The position numbers and the translations under genes are program-made. The notes beneath the pieces were generated by a model that was not told where the DNA came from, searched no databases, and saw only the letters and a list, made by a program, of their open reading frames with translations. Shown here piece after piece: positions 1-7,638 of a DNA stretch of 64,000 nucleotides. Within the stretch, counting starts at the first letter, position 1; each line of letters starts with the position of its first letter. This stretch comes from Neolewinella marina (GTDB taxonomy: Bacteria; Bacteroidota; Bacteroidia; Chitinophagales; Saprospiraceae): NCBI RefSeq assembly GCF_002631205.1, contig NZ_PDLO01000004.1:402341-466340 (forward strand), given 5' to 3'.

Positions 1-1454
1 GGCCAGATACCGTTGACGGAGAAGGCGTCAAAGCGGATGCGGTCGGTGCGGCGGTGGGCCTCCCAGTAGAGCTCGCGGCCGCGCTCGGCCAGGATGAAGT
101 CGAGCGTCAGCTCGGCGTCGGTGATGTTGCCGGCGTCGCTGTCGTAGGCGCGCTCCCGCAGTTCGTTGACGAGCTGCACGGCCCGGTCGCGGCTGCCGCC
201 GCCGCCCCGCAGTACGGATTCGGCGTACATCAGGTACACGTCGCCCAGGCGGAAGAAGGGGAAGTCGGTGTCGGGGAAGCGGGGGTCAACGCCGGGTACG
301 CCTTCGCTGCTCACATTGGTGTACTTGGGGATGGCGTAGCCCTGGTTGAATTCCGAGATGTTGTTGATCTCCAGCGTCTGTCCATCGGTGTAGAAAAGGG
401 CGCGCTCGTCGGCGTCGCCGGTCACGTCGGGGAAGAGGGCCACCAGGTCCTTGGTGGCGCGCAGGCCGAACCAGCCGCCGTCGATGCCGTAGTCGGCGGG
501 GTCCATGCTGCCGCCCACGGGGGCGTGGGTGAGGTAGGTGAGTCCACCGTAGCCCTGGGTAAAGCGGCCGTCGAAGGGGATGGCCCAGATCAGCTCGTCG
601 GAGGTGTGGTTGTCGGCCTTGAACAGGTCGGCGTACTCCTCCTCGAGGCTGTACACCCCGCTGTCGATGATCCGCTCGAGGGCGGCCACGGCGTCGGCGT
701 GGCGGTCCTGTCCGGCGTACACTTCGGCGTTCTGGTAAAGCTTGGCCTGCAGCATCAGCACGGCGCCCTGGTCCACGCGGCCGTATTCGGCGGCGCCGAT
801 GGCGGGCAGCTGGCCTTCGATGGCCTGCAGTTCACTGATGAGGAAGTCGAATACCTCGGCGCGGCTGCGCACGGTGGGGGGGTCGCCGCCGAGGGGGTTC
901 TCCTCGGTGTAGAAGATCACGTCGCCGAACATGTCGATGGCGTGCCAGTAAGAGAGGGCGCGCAGGAAGCGGGCCTCGGCGCGGAAGCCTTCCACGGTGG
1001 GGCGGAAACCTTCGCGGATGCCGCGCTCGTCGAGCTTGGCGGGGGTGGTTTCCCGCAGGAACTCATTGGCCTGGCTCACCTGGAAGAAGATGCGGTAGTA
1101 CATCGCGCGGATGAACTGGTTGTCGCTGGTCCAGGTCTGGTACACCAGCTCGGGCAGGCCGGCGTCGCCCCAGGCGATCACCGCGGTTTCGGTGGGCAGC
1201 TCCTGCAGCTGCCAGAACTGCCGCAGGTAGTTGGAGAATCCCTCGTCAAGGCTGGCGATGTCGGAAGCTCCGGCGGGGCCCTGCTGTCCGGTGACGGCCA
1301 GGCCGGCGTAGACGCGGGCGAGGAAGGATTCGTAGTTCTCCTCCTGGCTCAGCACGGCGTTGGGGTCGGCCTTGTCCTGGGGGAGCAGCTCAAGGTCGGT
1401 ACAGGCCGAAACGGCGAGTCCGAGGAAAAGCAGCAAAAGTGCTCGGTATTGCAT
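1..1454 (-). CDS. SusD/RagB-family nutrient-binding outer membrane lipoprotein (3' end cut by window edge)
   Basis: The reading frame starts at an ATG ending at 1454 and runs off the left edge without a stop, giving 484 codons. The N-terminus is a lipoprotein signal with lipobox VSAC (Cys19), followed by the SusD-typical start TDLELLPQDK. The middle shows the helical TPR-like SusD fold features (FRAEARFLRALSYWHAIDMFGD) and the later conserved run FPFFRLGDVYLMYAESVLRGG before the edge. SusD proteins sit on the cell surface over a SusC channel and bind the incoming glycan or oligomer. The gene lies 63 bp downstream of susC on the same strand, the usual order. The substrate cannot be told from this fragment, and no glycoside hydrolase lies on the visible side. 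Confidence 0.93.
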   Translation of the reverse strand, partial: MQYRALLLLFLGLAVSACTDLELLPQDKADPNAVLSQEENYESFLARVYAGLAVTGQQGPAGASDIASLDEGFSNYLRQFWQLQELPTETAVIAWGDAGLPELVYQTWTSDNQFIRAMYYRIFFQVSQANEFLRETTPAKLDERGIREGFRPTVEGFRAEARFLRALSYWHAIDMFGDVIFYTEENPLGGDPPTVRSRAEVFDFLISELQAIEGQLPAIGAAEYGRVDQGAVLMLQAKLYQNAEVYAGQDRHADAVAALERIIDSGVYSLEEEYADLFKADNHTSDELIWAIPFDGRFTQGYGGLTYLTHAPVGGSMDPADYGIDGGWFGLRATKDLVALFPDVTGDADERALFYTDGQTLEINNISEFNQGYAIPKYTNVSSEGVPGVDPRFPDTDFPFFRLGDVYLMYAESVLRGGGGSRDRAVQLVNELRERAYDSDAGNITDAELTLDFILAERGRELYWEAHRRTDRIRFDAFSVNGIW

Positions 1455-1470
1455 GATTTTTATGGTTGGC

Positions 1471-1491
1471 GCCCCGGCCAGGGGCCGGGGC
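1471..1491 (-). promoter_or_regulatory. GC-rich hairpin in the susC-susD intergenic gap
   Basis: GCCCCGGCC and GGCCGGGGC pair perfectly over 9 bp with a 3-nt loop, between the susC stop (1518) and the susD start (1454). There is no U-run after it, so a full terminator is unlikely. Such hairpins can protect the upstream mRNA or attenuate transcription and so set the SusC:SusD ratio; that role is inference. Confidence 0.5.
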
Positions 1492-1517
1492 GGTGGTTTT
1501 ATAAAGGGGGGGAAGGA

Positions 1518-4505
1518 TTACAGGCCGACGCGGGCACCGATGGTGTAGATGCGGGCGCGGGGGAAGGGGGAGTTATCGATGCCGTTGCCTTCGGGGTCGT
1601 TGCCGCTGTAGTTGGTGAGCAGGAAGAGGTTCTGGGCGGTGGCGTAAACCCGCAGGTTCAGGGCGTCGCCCGCCACCTGGCCGAAGTCGTAGCTGGCCGA
1701 GAGGTTGTCGAGCCGCAGGAAGCTGCCGTCCTCCAGGTAGTAGTCGCTGAAGTACTGCGGGCGATCGAAGCGGGTGTAGACGGCGCTGGCGTGGACGTTG
1801 CTCACGTAGTTGGCGCCCAGGTCGATGCGGGAGAAGTTTCCGCCGTTGGAGGCCGCGTTGTTGTACACGTAGTTGCCGAGGTTGCCGCGCAGGGTCACGC
1901 CCACGTTCAACTTGCCGTAGCGGGCGTTGGCGGTGAAGCCGAGCAGCACGTCGGGCATGGGGGCCTCGTTGATGGTCAGGTCCTGGTCGTTGAGTACGCC
2001 GTCGCCGTTGAGGTCCTCGTAGATGTCGAGGTTATTGGCGATGCCGTCTTCGTTGTAGTCGACGCCGTCGCGCAGGGGCCGCCCGTCCTCGTCGTACTTC
2101 TGCTGGTAGAGGTAGAAGGAGTAGGGGGTGGCGCCGACGCGCAGGAGCTGTACGGTATTGCCAACGCCACCGGCGATGCCGCCGGTCTGGATGTCGGCAC
2201 TGCCGCTGCCGTCCAGGCGGGTGATCTCCGTCTGCTGGAAGGTGAAGTTGCCCGTAAGGTCGAGGCCGAACTTCTCCTGGTCTACGAGTACGCCGTTCAG
2301 GGTAAGCTCCACGCCCTGGTTCTCGAGGGCGCCGATGTTGGTGGTTACGCGGTCGGACAGGTTGGTGCCGGCCGGTACGTTGACGGTGAACAGCAGGTCG
2401 TCGGTGGTCTTCTGGTAGTACTCCAGGATACCGCTCAGGCGGTTGTTGAAGAAGCCGAAGTCGAGGCCGACGTTGAGGCTGGCGGTTTCCTCCCACTTCA
2501 GGTTGGCGTCGTAGGCGTTCGGGCGGATGGTGGGCACGAAGCGGTCGCCGAACTGGTACTGGGTGCGCTGGTCGCTGTACTGGTAGACGGGCAGGTAGAG
2601 GTAGTCGCCGAAGTCCTGGTTACCGGTCACGCCGTAGCCGATGCGCAGCTTCAGGTCGGAGAAGGTGCCGGCCAGTCCGGCGGCGAAGTCCTCCTGCAGG
2701 ATGCGCCAGGCCAGGGCGGCGGAGGGGAAGAGGCCCCAGCGGTTGCTGGGCCCGAAGCGGCTGGAGCCGTCGCGCCGCAGCGAGGCGGTGAAGAGGTAGC
2801 GCTCGTCGATGTTGTAGTTGAGGCGGCCGAAGAAGGAGATCAGCCGGTTCTCCACCACGCTGTTGTAGGCGAAGATGTCCTCGGCCACGCCGGGGTTGGC
2901 GGTGCCGAAGGCGTCGGTCGAGAGGTTTTGTCCCTGGATGGAGGGGCCCTCGAAGTTGAAGTCCTGGTAGGAGTAGCCCACCTGCAGGCTGGCGCGCTGG
3001 TTGCCGAAGTCGGTGGCGTAGGTCAGGTAGGTATCGAACAGCTTGCTGGTGCGCAGGGCGTTGTTGATGTTGAACTCCCCGGAGTATCCGTTGGTGGCCA
3101 GGGTGGCGAAGGTGGTGGGTACGAAGCGGTTGTTCTGTCCGCTGTTCACGTCGAAGCCAACCACGGCCTTGTAGCTCAGGCCGGGGATGAGGTCGTCGAA
3201 TTTGTACTCCAGGTCGAGGTTACCGATGCCGCGGTAGGTCCGGCCGGTGTTGCTGATCTGCTCGGTGGCGCTCACGGGGTTGCGGGGGGCCAGGGAGTTG
3301 CCGTACTCGAAGAAGCCGGCGTAGGCCGTGTTCGCCGGGTCGTAGATGGGCTGGGTGGGGTCGAAGTCCAGGGCCGCGTTGATGACGCCCGGGTCGAAGA
3401 TGTTGTTCGAGTTGGCCCCTTTCAGGCTGGCGCCCACGATTAGCTTTTCGTCGAACAGCTCCTGGGTGAAGTTCACGTTCAGGCTGATGCGCTCGGTTTC
3501 GGCGCCGCGGATGACGCCCTCCAGCTGCTGGTAGCCGGCGGAGACGCGGTAGGTGTTGGTCTGCCCTCCGCCGCTGATGCTCAGGTTCTGCTGGGTGCCG
3601 TAGCCGGTCTGGGTCAGTTCGTCGAACCAGTTGGTGTTGGCCGTGCCCAGGGTGCTCAGGCGGGCCGGGGCGGCAAAGGTGACCACGTTGCGGAAGTCCT
3701 CGGCGTTGAGGTTCTGCTGGCGGTTGATTACGTTGGAGACGGTGCCCTCGGCGCGGTAGCTGATGGAGGGGGTACCCGCCTTGCCCTTCTTGGTGGTGAT
3801 GAGGATGACGCCGTTGGCGCCCCGCGAGCCGTAGATGGCCGCCGCGGAGGCGTCCTTCAGTACCGTCATCGAGGCGATGTCGTCGGGGTTGAGGAAGTTG
3901 AGCGGACTGCGGCCGCCGGTGACGCCGTCGTTCGACAGGGGCACGCCGTCAATGACGTAGAGCGGGTCGTTGCTGGCGTTGATGGAGGTACCGCCTCGAA
4001 TGCGTACCGTGGGGCCTTCGCCCGGGTTGCCGCTGCCGCTGCTGATGTTGACGCCGGCCACCTTGCCCGCGATCAGGTTGGTGGGCGATACGATGGCGCC
4101 CTTGTTGAAGGTCTCCTCCTCGATGGTGCTCACCGAGCCGGTGAGGTCCTCCTTCTTCACCGAGCCGTAGCCGACCACGACCACCTCGCTGAGGAGTTCG
4201 CCGGCCTGGAGGGCCAGGTCGATGGTAGTGCGGCCGTTGATGGCCTCGTTCACCGTGGCGTAGCCCGTGTAGCTGTACTGCAGCTCGTTCACCCCGGCGG
4301 GTACGTTCAGGGTGTAGTTGCCGTCGAAGTCGGTGATGGTACCCGTAGAGGTGCCCACGGCCAAAATGCTGGCGCCGATGAGGGGGTCGCCGGTTTCCTG
4401 GTCGGTGATGGTTCCCGTGACGGTGGTTTGGGCAACGAGAAAGGATGCGCCGCACAGAAATGCCATTAAAAACAGCAGGCGGGCCTGAGTAAATACTCGC
4501 TTCAT
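1518..4505 (-). CDS. SusC/RagA-family TonB-linked outer membrane transporter
   Basis: A 995-aa protein, normal for SusC. I take the start at the ATG ending at 4505 (MKRVFTQARLLF), which gives a clean signal peptide ending near FLVAQ; 34 extra in-frame codons upstream look untranslated. Residues about 25-110 form a carboxypeptidase-regulatory-like domain (GTITDQETGDPLIGASI), then the SusC signature EVVVVGYGSVKKEDLTGSVS, a plug domain (RIRGGTSINASNDPLYVIDG) and a long beta-barrel ending in a short C-terminal strand. It imports large substrates across the outer membrane using TonB energy, with the SusD lipoprotein encoded just downstream as lid. No anti-sigma factor or hybrid kinase lies on the visible side, so regulation is unknown. 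Confidence 0.95.
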   Translation of the reverse strand: MKRVFTQARLLFLMAFLCGASFLVAQTTVTGTITDQETGDPLIGASILAVGTSTGTITDFDGNYTLNVPAGVNELQYSYTGYATVNEAINGRTTIDLALQAGELLSEVVVVGYGSVKKEDLTGSVSTIEEETFNKGAIVSPTNLIAGKVAGVNISSGSGNPGEGPTVRIRGGTSINASNDPLYVIDGVPLSNDGVTGGRSPLNFLNPDDIASMTVLKDASAAAIYGSRGANGVILITTKKGKAGTPSISYRAEGTVSNVINRQQNLNAEDFRNVVTFAAPARLSTLGTANTNWFDELTQTGYGTQQNLSISGGGQTNTYRVSAGYQQLEGVIRGAETERISLNVNFTQELFDEKLIVGASLKGANSNNIFDPGVINAALDFDPTQPIYDPANTAYAGFFEYGNSLAPRNPVSATEQISNTGRTYRGIGNLDLEYKFDDLIPGLSYKAVVGFDVNSGQNNRFVPTTFATLATNGYSGEFNINNALRTSKLFDTYLTYATDFGNQRASLQVGYSYQDFNFEGPSIQGQNLSTDAFGTANPGVAEDIFAYNSVVENRLISFFGRLNYNIDERYLFTASLRRDGSSRFGPSNRWGLFPSAALAWRILQEDFAAGLAGTFSDLKLRIGYGVTGNQDFGDYLYLPVYQYSDQRTQYQFGDRFVPTIRPNAYDANLKWEETASLNVGLDFGFFNNRLSGILEYYQKTTDDLLFTVNVPAGTNLSDRVTTNIGALENQGVELTLNGVLVDQEKFGLDLTGNFTFQQTEITRLDGSGSADIQTGGIAGGVGNTVQLLRVGATPYSFYLYQQKYDEDGRPLRDGVDYNEDGIANNLDIYEDLNGDGVLNDQDLTINEAPMPDVLLGFTANARYGKLNVGVTLRGNLGNYVYNNAASNGGNFSRIDLGANYVSNVHASAVYTRFDRPQYFSDYYLEDGSFLRLDNLSASYDFGQVAGDALNLRVYATAQNLFLLTNYSGNDPEGNGIDNSPFPRARIYTIGARVGL

Positions 4506-4662
4506 AATTGGTTTTACTTGATGATCGAACGGGGTGCTCCGCTGAAATTGGGGCGCAAATGTCGTCAAAATTCCGGCACTACCGAATGTGATCCGCCTCA
4601 CATACAATAGTTTGGCATGCGAATGGCCAAATTCGTCGTGCGCGGACGGCGGATTTTCAAAT

Positions 4663-6609
4663 TTATTTACGTCCCAGCCGGTCGATCCGCTGCTTCAGTT
4701 CCGCGGCGGTACCGATTTCCCGCAGACTGCCCAGCGACAGGCAGAAAGCGATCACCCAGGCACTGAAGAGGAGCGCGAAGAGGAAGTAGTAGCAGAAGGC
4801 CTGCAGCATGACGTTGCGGGCGTCGAGCTGGCTGCCGTCGGTGTAGATGACCCAGTCCAGGAAGGCAAAAAAGTAGTGGCCCACCACCGTATCCAGGAGG
4901 TAGCCGGCCGGCAGGGCAATGAGCAGCAGCAGGAGCAGTAGGCCGTAGCTGTGCAGCAGGTTGGTGTACACCAGGCGAAAGAGCTTGCCGGGTGCGAGAT
5001 CTGTGGTGTAGCGCCCCACCCCCAGCATGACCAGGAAGGGGAAGGTGAGGAAGGTAAGCAGGGCCACTTCCCGCCCGCCCGGGGCCAGGGTGAGGGCCAG
5101 GATTCCGCTGACCGCCAGCAGCCGCAGTTCCCGTTTCCAATAAAGGAGCGGCGAGCGCAGGTCCGAATGCCGGGCCGCGGTGCCCAGCCCCAGCCGGAAC
5201 ATCCCGTAGAAGCCCACAGCGACCAGGACCGAGAAGGTCCATCCCCTGCCCCGCCCTACGGAGGACGTCAGTTCGTGGAAGTTCTCCAATTCAGCAAATA
5301 GATAGCCCGCGAAGCGGTAGCGTTCCGCCGGCTCCGGGCCGAAGGCGAAAGACAGGACGACGTAGCCCACGGACAGGGCCAGCGCCCCCACCAATAACCC
5401 ACCGATGCCCTGGCGGAAAACGGTAAAGGTGGCGGCCAGCAGCTCACCCACCGACCGGATCCGCCCCAGCGCCAGGGGGCCATGGTGGCCACCCCGCAGC
5501 CTCCCCTCCCCTCCTGAAGTGGAGGTCGGGGGGCGCCGTGCCACCGCCCGGGGAAAGATGACGTAGTACCAGAGGACGAAGGCAAAGCAGCAGAGGATGA
5601 ACAGGAAGCGCAGCAGGGGTGGCAGGTCGGTCTGCCGGGTCACGAAGCCTTCCAGCACTCCGGCGATGATGAACAGGGGCACGGTGCCCAACAGTATCCT
5701 GCCCCCCGCCCGGGCCGAACGCCCGAAGGCCTGCCACCGCGTGAGGGTGCCGGGGAAGAGGAGTCCGCCGCCCATGGCCAGTCCCGCCCCGCCGGCCAGG
5801 ACGAAGCTGCTGATCTCGAGGGCCCCGTGAATCCAGATGGTCAGCAGGCTCTCGCGGAACACCGCCGCGTCGCGGCCCACGGCTACCAGGGTGGTGAATA
5901 TGGGCTCCAGCGCTCCGCCGCCCGCCGTCAGCAGCCAGCTGGCCACCCGGGCCGCCCAGGTCGTCGCCGCGCCCGCCTCCAGGGAAACGTTGCCGCCCTG
6001 CGCCAGAAAGAAATACTGGAAGACGCCCACCATCACGCCGGTGCGGATGAGCATGACGATGCTGCCGACGCCAAAAAAGGCGCCCGCCAGAAAGGTGAGC
6101 CCGGCCACCAGCAGGTTGTTGAGGGTAATGTGAAGCGCCATCCCGGCGGGGTCGCGCGCCTTGTAGACCGCCATGGGGTCGCCCCCGGCGATGTTGGCCT
6201 CCGTCATGCGCACGTAGTCCGCCCCGAGGATCATCTCGGCGAAGGCGGGGTCCATGCGGTAGCTGACCACCCCGATGAGCAGGGCCAGCAGGAAGGTGAG
6301 CAGGGCCAGGAGGAGGGAGCGACGCTGGGCGTATACCTCGCGGGGCAGCGCGTCGGTCCAGAAGGAGAAAAACGCCCAGCCTTCGCCGGGTCGGCCCCGC
6401 TGCAGCTGCAGGAAGGTGCGCCGCGCCAGTCCGTTCAGGTAGATGCGTACGGACCGGTTGGGGTAAAAAGTGCGGGAGATCGACAGGTCATCGGTAGTGT
6501 GGACGTACAGCTCGCCGAGCCGGGTAGGATCCTGGTTGCTGCGCTCCAGGGTGGCCTCGTAGCGCGCCCACTTGTCCTTGTTCTTCGCGATGAAGTCGGT
6601 CTCCCGCAT
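4663..6609 (-). CDS. SpoIIM-domain multi-pass membrane protein with a long C-terminal membrane extension
   Basis: 648 aa starting MRETDFIAKNKDKWARYE. Residues 1 to about 330 match the SpoIIM/DUF95 family as found in non-sporulating Bacteroidota: a soluble N-terminal segment and several membrane helices with small-residue motifs (FLAGAFFGVGSIVMLIRTGV). A basic, Pro/Gly-rich linker around residue 350 is followed by a second block of about six hydrophobic helices with no family I can name. SpoIIM homologues are usually about 330 aa, so this looks like a fusion with a second membrane protein. The start codon lies 4 bp after the stop of the SPOR lipoprotein gene, so the two are co-transcribed. Function unknown; a role in envelope remodelling is inference from the partner. 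Confidence 0.75.
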   Translation of the reverse strand: MRETDFIAKNKDKWARYEATLERSNQDPTRLGELYVHTTDDLSISRTFYPNRSVRIYLNGLARRTFLQLQRGRPGEGWAFFSFWTDALPREVYAQRRSLLLALLTFLLALLIGVVSYRMDPAFAEMILGADYVRMTEANIAGGDPMAVYKARDPAGMALHITLNNLLVAGLTFLAGAFFGVGSIVMLIRTGVMVGVFQYFFLAQGGNVSLEAGAATTWAARVASWLLTAGGGALEPIFTTLVAVGRDAAVFRESLLTIWIHGALEISSFVLAGGAGLAMGGGLLFPGTLTRWQAFGRSARAGGRILLGTVPLFIIAGVLEGFVTRQTDLPPLLRFLFILCCFAFVLWYYVIFPRAVARRPPTSTSGGEGRLRGGHHGPLALGRIRSVGELLAATFTVFRQGIGGLLVGALALSVGYVVLSFAFGPEPAERYRFAGYLFAELENFHELTSSVGRGRGWTFSVLVAVGFYGMFRLGLGTAARHSDLRSPLLYWKRELRLLAVSGILALTLAPGGREVALLTFLTFPFLVMLGVGRYTTDLAPGKLFRLVYTNLLHSYGLLLLLLLIALPAGYLLDTVVGHYFFAFLDWVIYTDGSQLDARNVMLQAFCYYFLFALLFSAWVIAFCLSLGSLREIGTAAELKQRIDRLGRK

Positions 6610-6613
6610 AGGA

Positions 6614-7243
6614 TTAATTCTGTCCGCTCAGCTTGATGGCCTGCTGGACGTCGATGCGCTGGCCGTCGTTCATGGCCACCACGAAGGCATCCTTGACGCC
6701 CATCTGCTTGAGGCGGTCGCGCAGGTTGGCGGCGTTCTGGTAGGTGCGGAAGCGGCTTACGACCACTTTCTGGAGGCCGTTCTGGTCCGTGAGGTCCAGG
6801 GCATCACCGGTGGCCATGTTGGGGTCCACGCGGTTCTGGGCGTAGGCCCCGAGCTGTACCTGGAAGATGACGCCCTTTACCTGGGGCTGGTCGGTGATCA
6901 CCTCGTCGGGGCGCTGGTTGGCTTCCAGGGTAGCGATCTCCTGGCGGAGCTGCTGGATTTCCTGGTAGGCCTGCTCGGCGGAAGCCTCGGCGGTGGAGAG
7001 CTGGTTCTGCAGGTTGCCGGCTTCGCTTTCGTAGCTGGACAACTGCTGGCGCATGCCCACCAGTTCCGACTGGCTGCGTTCACAGTCCTCGACCAGGTCG
7101 CGCAGGGCGGCGGGGTTCTGGCGGTATTCGGCGGCGCGGGCGTTCCAGTCGGTGCCGTCCTCCCCGATCACCGGGGCTACCTTGGGGGAACAGCCGACCA
7201 GCAGGACGACGGAGAGCAGAAGGAGATAATTCAGTTGTTGCAT
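6614..7243 (-). CDS. Coiled-coil lipoprotein with C-terminal SPOR domain
   Basis: 209 aa. The signal ends in a lipobox LLVGC, so the protein is lipid-anchored. Residues about 50-110 are a heptad-rich coiled coil (QLSSYESEAGNLQNQLSTAE). Residues about 123-205 resemble a SPOR domain (VIFQVQLGAYAQ, then RTYQNAANLRDRLKQMGVKD), the fold that binds glycan strands stripped of peptides at division sites. It is first in a two-gene unit with the SpoIIM-like gene, 4 bp away, and divergent from feoA. The likely role is in septal or envelope peptidoglycan binding, inferred from the domain. Confidence 0.8.
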   Translation of the reverse strand: MQQLNYLLLLSVVLLVGCSPKVAPVIGEDGTDWNARAAEYRQNPAALRDLVEDCERSQSELVGMRQQLSSYESEAGNLQNQLSTAEASAEQAYQEIQQLRQEIATLEANQRPDEVITDQPQVKGVIFQVQLGAYAQNRVDPNMATGDALDLTDQNGLQKVVVSRFRTYQNAANLRDRLKQMGVKDAFVVAMNDGQRIDVQQAIKLSGQN

Positions 7244-7364
7244 ATGCGATATGGATTTGGGTTACAAGGTAGGGTGAGCCGCGATTAGTAAGGTAACCGA
7301 TCGGCCAGGCCGTCACGGGGGTGTAGCATTTTATTTAGACTGGGTACAGATAGCCCACTTTATG

Positions 7365-7372
7365 TATCTTTG
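7365..7372 (+). promoter_or_regulatory. Putative -7 promoter element of feoAB
   Basis: TATCTTTG matches the Bacteroidota -7 consensus TAnnTTTG, 33 bp before the feoA ATG. No good TTG -33 element is present at the usual spacing, which could mean activator dependence. No convincing Fur or DtxR box was identified. Confidence 0.5.
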
Positions 7373-7404
7373 TGGCGTTACGAAGCTGACCAACCCAACT
7401 GAAC

Positions 7405-7638
7405 ATGCCCTTTCACGTACCCGCCGCCGCTTCCCTCTTTGAGGCCGGTCAATCCGGCACCATCGACCGCTTTACCAACGAATATCTCGCCGGTAAGCTA
7501 CTGGATATTGGCGTACGGCCGGGCTCCCGCCTGCGCGTTGTCCGCAAATCCCCCTTCGGCGGCAGTTGGTACGTCAAGATAGACCGTCAATGCCTCGCAT
7601 TGCGGAAGAAAGAGCTCGCATGCATAATGGTCAAGTAA
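7405..7638 (+). CDS. feoA: Ferrous iron transport protein A (SH3-like)
   Basis: 77 aa, the usual FeoA size. The small SH3-like beta fold is recognisable: MPFHVPAAASLFEAGQSG, then YLAGKLLDIGVRPGSRLRVV and a closing CLALRKKELACIMVK. FeoA is a cytoplasmic partner that supports FeoB-mediated Fe(II) uptake. Its last codons overlap the most likely feoB start by 19 bp, so the two are translationally coupled. A -7 promoter element lies 33 bp upstream. Confidence 0.93.
   Translation: MPFHVPAAASLFEAGQSGTIDRFTNEYLAGKLLDIGVRPGSRLRVVRKSPFGGSWYVKIDRQCLALRKKELACIMVK

Noticed and set aside
54..3443. A 1129-codon open frame on the plus strand over SusD and SusC
   Set aside because: It is a product of GC-rich antisense codon pattern; the minus strand encodes complete, family-typical SusD and SusC proteins.
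7320..7364. Fur or DtxR box upstream of feoA
   Set aside because: The AT-rich stretch has no symmetric match good enough to either consensus.
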